Source of the DNA: Fibrobacteria bacterium
Lineage (GTDB): Bacteria; Fibrobacterota; Fibrobacteria; UBA11236
DNA length: 46,891 nt
NCBI GenBank assembly: GCA_021155885.1
Contig: JAJNBB010000013.1
Location: 1-46,891, forward strand
Reading direction: 5' to 3'
Below the pieces are notes generated by a model, which had not been told where the DNA came from, did not search any database, and worked only from the letters and a program-made list of their open reading frames with translations. Positions 16,779-25,592 of this stretch are shown here, piece by piece. Within the stretch, counting starts at the first letter, position 1. Each line of letters begins with the position of its first letter. The position numbers were made by a program, and so were the translations under genes.

Positions 16779-16832
16779 CCGCGTTCCTCGGGAACCTTGT
16801 AGGTTACCTAAGCACCTTTTCAGGGAGGCCTC

Positions 16833-17003
16833 ATGTCCTTCGGACTTTATCTCGCCGGATACGTCATCTTCATCATCGGCATCGGCATCGGGGCGCATCT
16901 GCTCAACGTGCCGCCGAAGTGGATCGCCGTGATCGTACTGTGCCTCGTGGGGCTGGCCCTTGCGCACGGGGTCCGGGTCACGCGGCATCGCGACCCGACG
17001 TAA
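16833..17003 (+). CDS. Small two-helix membrane protein (56 aa)
   Basis: A short frame with a strong AGGGAGG ribosome site four bases before ATG encodes 56 residues. Helix 1 is about 4-24 (GLYLAGYVIFIIGIGIGAHLL) and helix 2 about 30-46 (WIAVIVLCLVGLALAHG), separated by a short NVPPK turn, with a basic tail RVTRHRDPT. The charge pattern predicts both ends in the cytoplasm. I know no family for it. It is convergent with the HExxH lipoprotein gene, 27 bases away. Confidence 0.7.
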   Translation: MSFGLYLAGYVIFIIGIGIGAHLLNVPPKWIAVIVLCLVGLALAHGVRVTRHRDPT

Positions 17004-17030
17004 CACCTACGCTTCGGCCGCCGCCACCTC

Positions 17031-18113
17031 TTAAATCCCGCAGAGATAGTTCGCGGGTACGGTCAGGCCCGACACGTATCCCGGGAACTCCCCGTAGAAC
17101 GTCGCGGGGGACTTGCCGAAGGCGCTCGTGAAGGCCGCCTGCCAACTCGCTCCGGCCTTCACGGAGTCGCCGTAGGCGCGCAGGGTCGTCAGGCCTCCGG
17201 CCGTGGTGAGGAAATTCATCGCCAGCATCGAGTGCGTGTAGAGCGGTCCCTGGGTGGACTGAAAGGCCTGCAACCCCTCCACCGAGGAAAGAGCGGGCAG
17301 GCCGGGGGGCGTCCGCGAGGCGAAATCGGCGGACTCCTTGACCTGGCAGCCGAGGCCGGTCTCAAAGGCGAGCAAGCCCCTGGCCGCGATCCCGCGGTAT
17401 GCCATGAGCTCCGCGGAACCTTCCATCACCCAGGCCGCCGAAGTCGCCGGCGTCGCGCTCCAATGCTTGAACTGCCACAGGTGGAACAATTCGTGCTGCA
17501 GGATTTTCTGCCGGATCACGGGCTTGTGCACCTTCCAGCCCTGGTTTCCGAGGCATACCGTGATCGTCCTGCCCCCGGCGAACGCGGAAGCTCCGGGGCT
17601 GGCGCAACCCGAAATCGTGAACCCTCCGAAAACCGTGGTGGAATCCGTCAAGCCCTTCCCGAAAGTCGCCATCTGGAACGCGTGGGCGTTCTGAACGGCG
17701 TCGCGGATCAATTGCCGGTCTGCCTGCGAGGCCGTGTCGGCGAAGAGGAAGGTATAGGGGGTCAAGGAACTGGTGAAGATCACCGTGTCGTGGACGGCGC
17801 CGGAAGAGGCCGTGAGGACGACCGTCCCGATGCGCCGGGCGTTCACGGTTCCGGAGGCCGAGACCTCGATCAGGCTGGAGTCCGAACTGGACCAGGCGAC
17901 CACGGCCCCGGGGATCAAGACGCCCGAGGAATCCTTCACGGCGGCCGAGAGGAAAACGCTTTCGCCCGCCTGCGCGGCGCGCGCGCCGGAGATTTCGACC
18001 GATGCGGCGGCGGATTCGGTCCCGTGACTCGTGGGTTTCGAATCCTGCGTGCACGCCGCGATGAAGGCGAGAAACGCCGGAAGAACCCAAGGCAATAGAT
18101 GTCGCGGAGCCAT
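17031..18113 (-). CDS. Lipoprotein with bacterial Ig-like domain and HExxH metalloprotease-like domain
   Basis: The ATG at 18113 has GGAGG six bases upstream and opens a lipoprotein signal with AFIAAC (Cys21), giving 360 residues. Residues ~34-115 read as an Ig-like (BIG2-type) domain (VVAWSSSDSSLIEVSASGTV). The C-terminal part has a zinc-protease signature H207-E-L-F-H211 in ILQHELFHLWQFKH, with Glu231 and Glu235 in MEGSAELMAYRG as possible third ligand, a gluzincin arrangement. An ISGCASPG...TVCLGN pair of cysteines may form a disulfide, fitting an extracytoplasmic protein. A membrane-tethered peptidase is the likely role; the substrate is unknown. It lies after topB on the same strand, separated by 122 bases including a heptamer repeat. 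Confidence 0.75.
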   Translation of the reverse strand: MAPRHLLPWVLPAFLAFIAACTQDSKPTSHGTESAAASVEISGARAAQAGESVFLSAAVKDSSGVLIPGAVVAWSSSDSSLIEVSASGTVNARRIGTVVLTASSGAVHDTVIFTSSLTPYTFLFADTASQADRQLIRDAVQNAHAFQMATFGKGLTDSTTVFGGFTISGCASPGASAFAGGRTITVCLGNQGWKVHKPVIRQKILQHELFHLWQFKHWSATPATSAAWVMEGSAELMAYRGIAARGLLAFETGLGCQVKESADFASRTPPGLPALSSVEGLQAFQSTQGPLYTHSMLAMNFLTTAGGLTTLRAYGDSVKAGASWQAAFTSAFGKSPATFYGEFPGYVSGLTVPANYLCGI

Positions 18114-18205
18114 GCCGAACCTCCGAAAAGTCATCCCGGAATATTAATTCAGGCCATCAAAGCCCGAAAATACGCAAAAAAGGGTAGAAACCGCAGGAAC
18201 CCTCT

Positions 18206-18240
18206 GAGTACCGAGTACCGGTTACCGAGTACTCTTTACT
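18206..18240. repeat. 7-nt tandem repeat, five units
   Basis: The stretch reads GAGTACC, GAGTACC, GGTTACC, GAGTACT, CTTTACT: five heptamers with consensus GAGTACC, abutting and overlapping the topB stop codon. The unit length matches the element after rluD although the sequence differs. Confidence 0.8.
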
Positions 18241-20818
18241 CTTCCCCGTCCGTCGCGGCCTTTTTCTTGAACCCGCCCTTGCCCTTGAACTCGCGCGGGG
18301 GGAACTCGAATTCGAGCTTGCCGGCCTTGTTGAGCTTGAGGTAGGCGTCGAAGAAGCGCCGGGTCTTGGAGGACTGGAACCCCTGGATCAGGCCGCTTCT
18401 GCCTTCGCTCAGCATCTTCACGATGTTCTCGCGCTCCAGGGTCTTGCCGAGAATGGACTTGCCGAGGCGGAACCCCTGCTTGGCGTCGCCGTCGATGGCG
18501 CTTTGCGACATGTAGGACGACACGGTCTCGTAGACGGGCGATCCGTCGATGGGGGACTTGCCCAAGGGCTCGGGGTTGACGATCTCGGCCTTTTCGCCGT
18601 CGGCCTGGTCGAACACGAATTCGATCTTGTTGGCGTCGGTGATGCGGATGGCGGCGGCGAAGGGCTTGCCCGCCTTGCTGCGGAAGCCCGTCAGGGGGCC
18701 GATGCGCCGGTTCTTCAGCAGTTCGACGATTTCCTCCGGTGCCATCTGGCGGCCGCCCATCACCTTGCGGATCACGACCTTGCCGTCTTCCGACTGCCAC
18801 CGGCTAGTGGTCTCGGTCATGGGCTTCCCGTCGACCGGGTTCACGAAGCCGGCGGCCTTCTTGTCCTTGTCCTCGTCGTAGCCCTTGATGCGCTGCACGA
18901 TCTTGCGCGTCAGCGCCTGGGTCTCCTGCATGAACTCTGCGCGGGTGAGCTTGCCCTTTTCCATGCGATTGAGCTTGAATTCCCATTCGCCCGTAAGCTC
19001 GGGCAAGGTCAGTTCCTCGATCTGCATGGCCGACAACAGCCCGAGCAGCTCGATGCCTTTCGCCGTGGGAACGAGCTCCTTGCCCTCGCGCACGATGTAC
19101 TTGTCGTCCAGCAGGCCCTCGATGGTGGCCGCGCGCGTGGCAGGGGTGCCCAGCCCGCGCTCCTTCATGGCGTCGCGCAACTCCTCGTCCTCGACGTATT
19201 TGCCCGCGCTTTCCATGAAGGAGAGCAAGGTCGATTCCGTCAGGCGCGCCGGGGGACGCGTGCGGTCGGCGCGCACCTCGACTTCCTTCGCGACCACGGG
19301 CTTGCCCGGGATCAGCGCCGGCATCGTGGCGTCCTTGTCCTCGGCCTCGACGTCGGCGCCGTAGATGGCCTTCCACCCCGCGGACTCGAGCACCTTGCCT
19401 TCGGTGCGGAACGACTCGCCCTCGACCACCGAAATGCGGGTGGTCTGCAGGAAGCGCGCCACGGGGAAGAACACGGCGATGAAGCGCTGCGTCACCATCT
19501 GATAAATCTTGCGCTCCGCCTCGCTGAGGCCCACGGGGATCACCTGCGTCGGGATGATCGCGAAGTGGTCGGACACCTTCGCGCCGTCGAAAATCTTCTT
19601 GTCCATGCGGACGTAGCTCTTGTCCAGCGCCTCGGCGGCGAACCTGCCGTATTCGCCCTCGCGGAGCGAGCCCATCAGGCCCTTCACGGTCGGGAGATAA
19701 TCCTCGGGAAGGTGGCGGCTGTCGGTACGGGGATAGGTCAGCGCCTTGTGGCGTTCGTACAGCGCCTGGGCGATCGAAAGCGTGGTCTTGGCGCTGAAGC
19801 CGAAGCGGCCGTTGGCCTCGCGCTGCAGCGTGGTCAGGTCGTACAGTCCCGGGCAGCTCTGGGTGACGGGCTTCGATGTTTCGGTGACTTCGGCGTTCTT
19901 GCCCGCGCACTTGGCGGCGATGGCGTCGGCCCGCGCCTTGTCCCACAGGCGTTCCTGCCGCAGCGCGTCGTCCTGGTCGTCCTTCTTGAAGGCGGGGTCG
20001 AACCAGCGGCCGGTGTAGGTTTGCTTGTCGGCGAGGCCGAAAAGTCCGTGGACCTCGTAATAGTCGCGCGCGACGAAGCGATTGCGCTCGTGTTCGCGTT
20101 GCACGATCATCGACAGCGTCGGCGTCTGCACGCGGCCGCAGGGCGTGAGGAAGAACCCGCCGCGGCGGGACTGGTACCCCGTAAGGGCGCGCGAGCCGTT
20201 GATGCCCACCAGCCAGTCGGCCTCGGAGCGGCTTTGCGCCGCGGCGGCCAGGTTGCGCATTTCGGCGTCGTCGCGCAGGTGCTGGAAGCCCTCTTCCATC
20301 GCGGTCTTCGTCATGCTCTGCAGCCAGAGCCGCTTGATCGAGGCCGTCACCGGCTTCGTCTCCGATACGTACTGGAGGATGTACCGGAAAATCAGCTCGC
20401 CCTCGCGGCCGGCGTCGCAGGCGTTGATCACCTCGGTGACGTCCTTGCGGCGGATCAGTTTGGAAAGCGTGGAGAGCTGGTTCTTCGTCTTCGGCAGCGC
20501 CTTGATGATGAAGGACTCGGGAATGATCGGCAGCGTGTCGAGCGACCAGCTCTTGTAAACGTCGCCCATGTCCTTCGGGGTCGCGAGCGCGACCAGATGG
20601 CCCAGCGCGAACGAGAGGATGTATTTCTCGCTCTCCCAGTAGTTGTCGTGCTTCTCGAATTTTCCCGGCAGGGCCTTCATCAGGTCCTGCGCCACGCTGG
20701 GCTTCTCGGCGATGATCAGCGTCTTCCCGGCGCCGGGGGCGGCGGGAGTCTTGGCGGACTTTTTCGCGGCCGGCGTTTTGGCGGTCTTGGCGGCGGCTTT
20801 CACGGCAGTCTTGGGCAT
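18236..20818 (-). CDS. topB: DNA topoisomerase III (type IA)
   Basis: An 860-residue type IA topoisomerase that relaxes or decatenates DNA by cutting one strand. After a ~30-residue Lys/Ala/Pro tail, the TOPRIM domain begins KTLIIAEKPSVAQDL and has the metal site VINACDAGREGELIF (130-144). The central domain contains LTPCGRVQTPTL. The active-site Tyr362 lies in LTYPRTDSRHLPEDY. C-terminal residues ~640-860 form two repeated topoisomerase tail units (PVDGKPMTETTSRW..., PIDGSPVYETVSSY...), typical of TopB from many Gram-negatives. The ATG follows the ptsN stop by a single base, so the two are co-translated. Confidence 0.95.
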   Translation of the reverse strand: MPKTAVKAAAKTAKTPAAKKSAKTPAAPGAGKTLIIAEKPSVAQDLMKALPGKFEKHDNYWESEKYILSFALGHLVALATPKDMGDVYKSWSLDTLPIIPESFIIKALPKTKNQLSTLSKLIRRKDVTEVINACDAGREGELIFRYILQYVSETKPVTASIKRLWLQSMTKTAMEEGFQHLRDDAEMRNLAAAAQSRSEADWLVGINGSRALTGYQSRRGGFFLTPCGRVQTPTLSMIVQREHERNRFVARDYYEVHGLFGLADKQTYTGRWFDPAFKKDDQDDALRQERLWDKARADAIAAKCAGKNAEVTETSKPVTQSCPGLYDLTTLQREANGRFGFSAKTTLSIAQALYERHKALTYPRTDSRHLPEDYLPTVKGLMGSLREGEYGRFAAEALDKSYVRMDKKIFDGAKVSDHFAIIPTQVIPVGLSEAERKIYQMVTQRFIAVFFPVARFLQTTRISVVEGESFRTEGKVLESAGWKAIYGADVEAEDKDATMPALIPGKPVVAKEVEVRADRTRPPARLTESTLLSFMESAGKYVEDEELRDAMKERGLGTPATRAATIEGLLDDKYIVREGKELVPTAKGIELLGLLSAMQIEELTLPELTGEWEFKLNRMEKGKLTRAEFMQETQALTRKIVQRIKGYDEDKDKKAAGFVNPVDGKPMTETTSRWQSEDGKVVIRKVMGGRQMAPEEIVELLKNRRIGPLTGFRSKAGKPFAAAIRITDANKIEFVFDQADGEKAEIVNPEPLGKSPIDGSPVYETVSSYMSQSAIDGDAKQGFRLGKSILGKTLERENIVKMLSEGRSGLIQGFQSSKTRRFFDAYLKLNKAGKLEFEFPPREFKGKGGFKKKAATDGEE

Positions 20819-20819
20819 G

Positions 20820-21284
20820 TCAGGCGTACTTCACCTCTCCCGCCACGAGGGCGGCGTAAAATTCGGAGGGGCTTTCGGCCAGGATCAGGTTCCGGCGGAT
20901 GTCCGCGTCCGAAAGCAGACGCGAAATCGCGGACAGGGCGCGAATATGGGGCCCCACGGTTTTCGCGGGGGAAAGAATCAGGAACAGCAGGTAGACCGGC
21001 TGCTGGTCGATGGCGTCGCACTCGAGGCCGCGTTTCACCGAGCAGGCCGCGATCAGCATTTCGTCCAGGAAGTCGAGCTTGGCGTGGGGAACGGCGAGGC
21101 CGCAGCCGATGCCGGTCGACATGAGCTTCTCGCGGTCGGTCACCGCGGCCATGATCCGGTCCCGCGCGTCGAGCCCGTGGACCGTGCATAGGCGGTCGAC
21201 CATCTCACCCACGACTTCGCGCCACGTGGCCTTCTGCGAGTCCACGATCACGCTTTGCTCGGTCAGTCGTTCGGTCAACTTCAT
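20820..21284 (-). CDS. ptsN: PTS EIIA-Ntr protein PtsN
   Basis: A 154-residue PTS EIIA type-2 (mannitol/fructose-like) domain. The phosphorylated residue is His67 in GIGCGLAVPHAKLDF. The rest (VYLLFLILSPAKTVGPHIRALSAISRLL) follows the family closely. In the Ntr relay phosphate flows PtsP to NPr to PtsN, which then regulates potassium transport and other targets. ptsP is present at 5570-7912. The start at 21284 is supported by GGAGG four bases upstream. It is immediately followed by topB (TGA-C-ATG). The leader carries two copies of CCGCCGCAGGCG. Confidence 0.93.
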   Translation of the reverse strand: MKLTERLTEQSVIVDSQKATWREVVGEMVDRLCTVHGLDARDRIMAAVTDREKLMSTGIGCGLAVPHAKLDFLDEMLIAACSVKRGLECDAIDQQPVYLLFLILSPAKTVGPHIRALSAISRLLSDADIRRNLILAESPSEFYAALVAGEVKYA

Positions 21285-21311
21285 CCGGCCTCCGTTCCCC
21301 AAAATGCCCGC

Positions 21312-21348
21312 CCGCCGCAGGCGATCCACACCCGCCCCGCCGCAGGCG
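21312..21348. repeat. Two direct copies of CCGCCGCAGGCG in the ptsN leader
   Basis: Identical 12-mers lie at 21312-21323 and 21337-21348, 25 bases apart. Each is nearly self-complementary (CCGCC-GCA-GGCG), so each could be a small hairpin or a dimeric protein site. They fall 28-64 bases upstream of the ptsN ATG. Confidence 0.55.
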
Positions 21349-21424
21349 GCCCATACAAAGGGATGCGCAATCTAGAATTATGGGCATCGGGAGGGCATGG
21401 GGGCTCCTCCGACCGGCATTCCGG

Positions 21425-24400
21425 CTAAAACTCCGATCCCAGCGACCAATAATGCCGGGTACCCCGGTAATACCCGCCCAGGCCGTCGACCGACTGGGCC
21501 CGGGTGTATTTCAGGATGAATATCCCCAGATTGAGCCTGAGGCCGTATCCGTACCCCATTCCCATCCGGTCCAGGGGGTTCCCGCCGTACCAGGCGCCGC
21601 CGTAATCCACGAACAGGTTCCCCATGACGTTGGTAATGGCGAAGGGCACCGGCCAGACGATGGAAAGCTCCCGAACGAAAGGAAACCGGAACTCCAGGTT
21701 GGTCAGAAATTTCCGGGTGCCGCGAAAGTCGTAAAACTCGTACCCCCGCAGGGGAAAGTCCAGGTCGGAGAAGTACAGCTCGGTCAGGTTGTCGGGCGCG
21801 CGCTGGATGTTGTAGCGGGCGTTGAAGGTATAGGACTCGCCGCCCACGCTGTAGCTTTGCGGGTTCTCGTACCCTGAAACCGCCTCGGAGGCGCCGGCCG
21901 AGACGCGGAACGCGAAGGTGTAGCGCCGGTAAAGCTCCTTGTAGAAGCGCAGGTCCACGTCCGCCTTCACATAGGAAAAGTCCTTTTGCAACAGCGGGGG
22001 AAGGTACTGCGCCGAAACCATCATGCGCCGCCCGGCCACCGGCCCCACGATGCCCCACTGCGCGTTGTCGTACACCCAGGCCGCTCCCGGCACCAAGCTG
22101 TTGACCTCCTCGTGCTCGCGGTAAACGCTGTCGGGATTGCCGGCGCTGTCCAGACTGATGACGAGGTTGAAGTTCCGCTCGGCCAGGCGGGTGAAAACGC
22201 CGGCCTCGACCCGGCTGTAGGGCGAAAAGGGATAGCTCACGCCCAGGCCGAAGCCGCGGGATTCGTTGTCGTAGGAGCCCGGCCGACCGTACAAATCCTC
22301 CAGCTCGAAGTCCTGCGCCTCGCGGTACGCCGTCACGGTGAAGTCGACGCGGTACGGAAGGTAGGCGTACTGCACGTAGCCGCTGGTGTTCTCCAGCGTC
22401 CCGTTGATGGACAGCGCGAAGTTCAACTGCTGGTCGCCCATGAGGTCGCTCAGGGTGAGAAAGGCCAGGCCCCCCGCCCCGTACTGGTTGTCCACGCCCA
22501 CCGCGGCGCTGGCCCCGTCGAAACTCCACTTGGTCTTGTAGTCCCGGCGGATGAAGCCCGTGTCGGCCTTGTACAGGGAGGTATCGCGCAGGAAGGGCGC
22601 CTTCGCCTCGCGCTGGACCGAATCGCGCACCGCCCGGATCGAATCGCGCGCCGCCCTCGCCGAATCCTTTTTGGAAAGAACCTTCGCCGGCGCGGGCTTG
22701 AGGGCGCCGGAGGCATGAAGCCGCGAAGCGGCTGAATCATCCGCGGCCGTTGCGCGCAGGCTGTCCGCGCGCGCGCTGTCGGCGCTTTCCGCCGCGCGGG
22801 GCTTCTTCGGTTTTTTCTTCGCGGCCCGGGCTTCGCGCGCCGCCTTCGCCTCCGCCGCGCGCAGGCTGTCGGCGTTGTAGCTGTTCAGGTTCCCCCAGTT
22901 GGGCGCGCGAAAAAAGCCGGCGCTGTCCTCGCGGCTGACGATGAAGCGCGTCCGCGGAAGCGGCTCCCGAATGCGCTTGTCGAGGGGATCCTTCATCAGG
23001 TAGATGTCCCAGCCGCCGGCCTCGAACAGGGAGAAGGCCAGTTGCTTCCCGTCCTGCGACCAGGAGGGCGTGAAGCAGCCCGTGAGCAGGTTGGTCAGGG
23101 GCTGGGCCTCCGCGCTCCCCGCCGAGTCCTTCCACAGGTAGAGATTGTCGAGGCCCGAACGGTTCGAGACGAACACCAGCATCGAATCCGAGGGCCCGTA
23201 CGAGGGCATTTTCTCGTCCCACCGGCCGCCGGCCAGAAGGCCGAGGCTGTCGCCGTTCACCGAAATGCGGTAGATGTCGTTGAAGGACAGGAGGGAATCG
23301 AACGGCGCCGGTGCGACTCCGGGCCTGTCGGTCTCGAAGGCGATCCACCGGCCGGAGGGCGAAAACACGGGCTTGTCGTCGTGGGCCTGGTCGAAGGTGA
23401 GCCGCCGCGCCGAGTCCGCCTCGAGTTCGTACACATAGATGTCGGTGAATCCGTCCTTGTGGCCGCTGAAGGCGATGCGCTTGCCGTCCCGCGACCAGTT
23501 GGGCGAAAGGATGGCCGACACGGCCGGCTTCAGCACGCGCCGCACTTTCCCGTTGGCGGCGTCGAGGATATGGATCACGTCGCGCCCGCCCTGCTTGCTC
23601 ACCACCGCGAGGGACTTGCCGTCCGGGCTCCAGGTGATCCCCGACTTGAAGGAATGGAAGCTCTCGTGCTCTCCCTGCTTGCCGCCCTGAATCACCGCGC
23701 GCGTGACCTTCTCGGTCTTCACGTTGAGGATGTAGATGGCCTCCCAGGATTCGCGGTCGCTGAAAAAGGCGATCTCCTCGCCGTTCGGCGAGAGCGAGGG
23801 CTGCAGGTTGTAGAAGGAGCGGTCGCGGCCGTGGTGGGTGAGGCGCCGCGCGACGCCCTTGCCGTATTGCCGCTGGCCCAGTTCGGGCCAATAGAGGCGG
23901 CGCAATTCGCGCAGCCAGATCTCCCCCGCTTCCTCCAGGGAGGTTTTCGTGGTCTTTTGGAACGCCTTTCCGACGTCCTCTTCCTTCGCGAGGCTCTGGA
24001 TGAAGCGGGTCACGGTGCCCTTGCCGTAGACCTCGTCCATGAAATGGAAGAACAATTGCCCGCCCTTGTAGGCCAGGAAACCGCCGAAGTCGGCGACGGG
24101 AGGCGCCACGTACCCGAAGGTCGTCGCGTCGATCATGAAGAACTCCGAATTCAGGTCCCACCCCAGCGAGGCGTATTCGGCCAGGCCCTCGTTCACCCAG
24201 AGCGGAAAGCCCCCGAACTGGCGCGCGGGGGAACCGCCCACCGGCCCGCCGAACAGCATGTTGAACACCACGGCGTGCACCATCTCGTGCTGGAGCACGT
24301 GGTAAAAGTCGCGGTAGCTTCCCTCGAAGGGCAGCACGATGCGGTTCTTGAAGCGCTCGGTGAACCCGCCGATGCCCTCGTCGAGGGCCATCGGGATCAC

Positions 24401-24748
24401 GTTGGTCTGCTCGAACTCGGCGTGGGTGTTGTGCAGGATGATGGGGACGCGCTCGGTCAGCCGATGGCCCACCACCTTGGACACGTTCGCGTACATCTTC
24501 TCGACGTTCCCGGCCGCGAACTCCGCGATGGGCGCGCCGCCCTGCGAGAAGTAGATGTCGAAATGCTCGGTCTGGTAATACGACCACTTGAACGAATGGT
24601 ACTGGACCTTGTTCTGCCCGAAGCCCAGGGCCGCCGCGGGAAAGCCCAGGAGAACGGCGCCCAATACCATCCAGCGCGCGATCCAGCGGGCGAGGAACCG
24701 GGTGGAACATGCCGTAGGGGCGACGCACGCGCCGCCCTTAACCGGCAT
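21425..24748 (-). CDS. Large outer-membrane protein: peptidase-like, beta-propeller and surface-antigen barrel domains
   Basis: About 1107 residues. After a signal peptide (MVLGAVLLGFPAAALG) comes a gluzincin-like domain with HEMVH at about 154-158 (YHVLQHEMVHAVVFNMLFGG) and a downstream EGLAEYASLGW that can supply the third ligand. Then follow TolB/PD40-type propeller repeats (SPDGKSLAVVS, SRDGKRIAFSG, SPSGRWIAFETD). A Lys/Ala/Asp-rich linker repeats DSxRA-like units. A C-terminal ~330-residue beta-barrel of the bacterial surface-antigen type ends in Phe (YWSLGSEF), as BamA-like barrels do. It probably sits in the outer membrane with the protease-like domain in the periplasm. The start is uncertain: ATG 24748 overlaps the aroD stop by 11 bases; ATG 24670 lacks a charged n-region. 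Confidence 0.82.
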   Translation of the reverse strand: MPVKGGACVAPTACSTRFLARWIARWMVLGAVLLGFPAAALGFGQNKVQYHSFKWSYYQTEHFDIYFSQGGAPIAEFAAGNVEKMYANVSKVVGHRLTERVPIILHNTHAEFEQTNVIPMALDEGIGGFTERFKNRIVLPFEGSYRDFYHVLQHEMVHAVVFNMLFGGPVGGSPARQFGGFPLWVNEGLAEYASLGWDLNSEFFMIDATTFGYVAPPVADFGGFLAYKGGQLFFHFMDEVYGKGTVTRFIQSLAKEEDVGKAFQKTTKTSLEEAGEIWLRELRRLYWPELGQRQYGKGVARRLTHHGRDRSFYNLQPSLSPNGEEIAFFSDRESWEAIYILNVKTEKVTRAVIQGGKQGEHESFHSFKSGITWSPDGKSLAVVSKQGGRDVIHILDAANGKVRRVLKPAVSAILSPNWSRDGKRIAFSGHKDGFTDIYVYELEADSARRLTFDQAHDDKPVFSPSGRWIAFETDRPGVAPAPFDSLLSFNDIYRISVNGDSLGLLAGGRWDEKMPSYGPSDSMLVFVSNRSGLDNLYLWKDSAGSAEAQPLTNLLTGCFTPSWSQDGKQLAFSLFEAGGWDIYLMKDPLDKRIREPLPRTRFIVSREDSAGFFRAPNWGNLNSYNADSLRAAEAKAAREARAAKKKPKKPRAAESADSARADSLRATAADDSAASRLHASGALKPAPAKVLSKKDSARAARDSIRAVRDSVQREAKAPFLRDTSLYKADTGFIRRDYKTKWSFDGASAAVGVDNQYGAGGLAFLTLSDLMGDQQLNFALSINGTLENTSGYVQYAYLPYRVDFTVTAYREAQDFELEDLYGRPGSYDNESRGFGLGVSYPFSPYSRVEAGVFTRLAERNFNLVISLDSAGNPDSVYREHEEVNSLVPGAAWVYDNAQWGIVGPVAGRRMMVSAQYLPPLLQKDFSYVKADVDLRFYKELYRRYTFAFRVSAGASEAVSGYENPQSYSVGGESYTFNARYNIQRAPDNLTELYFSDLDFPLRGYEFYDFRGTRKFLTNLEFRFPFVRELSIVWPVPFAITNVMGNLFVDYGGAWYGGNPLDRMGMGYGYGLRLNLGIFILKYTRAQSVDGLGGYYRGTRHYWSLGSEF

Positions 24749-24757
24749 GTTCCACCC
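24700..24757. repeat. Imperfect cruciform with 15-bp arms at the aroD / barrel-protein junction
   Basis: GGGTGGAACATGCCG (24700-24714) and its exact complement (24743-24757) flank 28 bases whose ends (TAGGGGCG ... CGCCCTTA) pair in turn. The core resembles the GTAGGGGCG palindromes at 3035 and 7945. It covers the aroD stop and one candidate start of the downstream gene. Confidence 0.8.
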
Positions 24758-25592
24758 GTGACCAGAGCTCGGCGGCCCAGTCCAGCCAGCCTCCCTCGGA
24801 AGTGCCGTCGGGAGGGTGCCCCTCGGCGCGCGCGCGCTGGAAGAACCGGCGCATCCCGTGCGCCGGCAACTGGCCCGGCGCGACCGCCGTGTCCCCCAGG
24901 TAGCCATAGGTCAGGGGGCAGCCCAGCAGGGGGCATACCAGCCGCGTGAGCCGGCCCCACTCTCCCATGCCGAGCACGCAACTGATGGAGTATTCGCCGG
25001 AGATGCGGCGGGCGAGATGCAGGAGGGCCTCGGCTTGCGCGCGCGCGGCGCGCGCGTCCGCGTCGAGGGTCACGGCGACCTTCACCCCTGCCGGGTGGTG
25101 GTCGCGCATCTTGTCCAGCGTGCGGTTCCACGCGGCGAAGGCCGCGGCGGCATCGCCCGCCGGAGGGGCGAAGGCATGATGCGAAAGCAGGGTCCCGATG
25201 CCCGCGCGGCGGAGCGCCTCCAGCGTATCCGCCCCGATGCCGGCGATCTCCTCGATCTCGAGGTCGGCGAAATCGCAGGACCCGGGCGGCAGGGCCTTCC
25301 AGATGGCTTCGCGCTCCCGCGCCGCGGAGTCTTCCCAGGCGCCGCCGTCCCGGCGCAGCCGCAGCGTGAACACCACGGGGCCGTCGAAGGCCTGCCGGTT
25401 TTTTTCGGCGGTGAAGTCCTGAAGCACCGGCAGGATATCGGGAAAGGGCACGCCGTCGGCGCGCAATTCCACGCCGCCGCACGTCCAGAGGTCCTCGGGA
25501 TATCGGCGCGACGCGAGCATTTCGGCCGTGAGGATTCCCAAAATGCGGGGGGAAGGGAGGTGTTTTATAACTTGGGCGGCGATGCCTGGCAT
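24738..25592 (-). CDS. aroD: Type I 3-dehydroquinate dehydratase
   Basis: A 284-residue enzyme of the shikimate pathway that dehydrates 3-dehydroquinate through a Schiff base. Visible family features are ELRADG near the N-terminus (42-47), the His region TLLSHHAF (His138/His139) and the Schiff-base Lys in GVKVAVTLD (Lys171). The C-terminal run LGMGEWGRLTRL, GCPLTYGYLGDTAVAPGQLP matches the usual MGELGR...LTYG...APGQ. The start is taken at 25592 (MPGIAAQVIKHL). It overlaps the divergent gene's start by 11 bases, so one of the two starts may be wrong. The 3' end lies in a cruciform that also covers the next gene's start. Confidence 0.85.
   Translation of the reverse strand: MPGIAAQVIKHLPSPRILGILTAEMLASRRYPEDLWTCGGVELRADGVPFPDILPVLQDFTAEKNRQAFDGPVVFTLRLRRDGGAWEDSAAREREAIWKALPPGSCDFADLEIEEIAGIGADTLEALRRAGIGTLLSHHAFAPPAGDAAAAFAAWNRTLDKMRDHHPAGVKVAVTLDADARAARAQAEALLHLARRISGEYSISCVLGMGEWGRLTRLVCPLLGCPLTYGYLGDTAVAPGQLPAHGMRRFFQRARAEGHPPDGTSEGGWLDWAAELWSRVEHAG

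Noticed and set aside
18503-21124. 873-aa plus-strand open frame opposite topB and ptsN
   Set aside because: Antisense to two well-recognised genes, with low-complexity Leu/Gly/Arg-rich translation and no signature.
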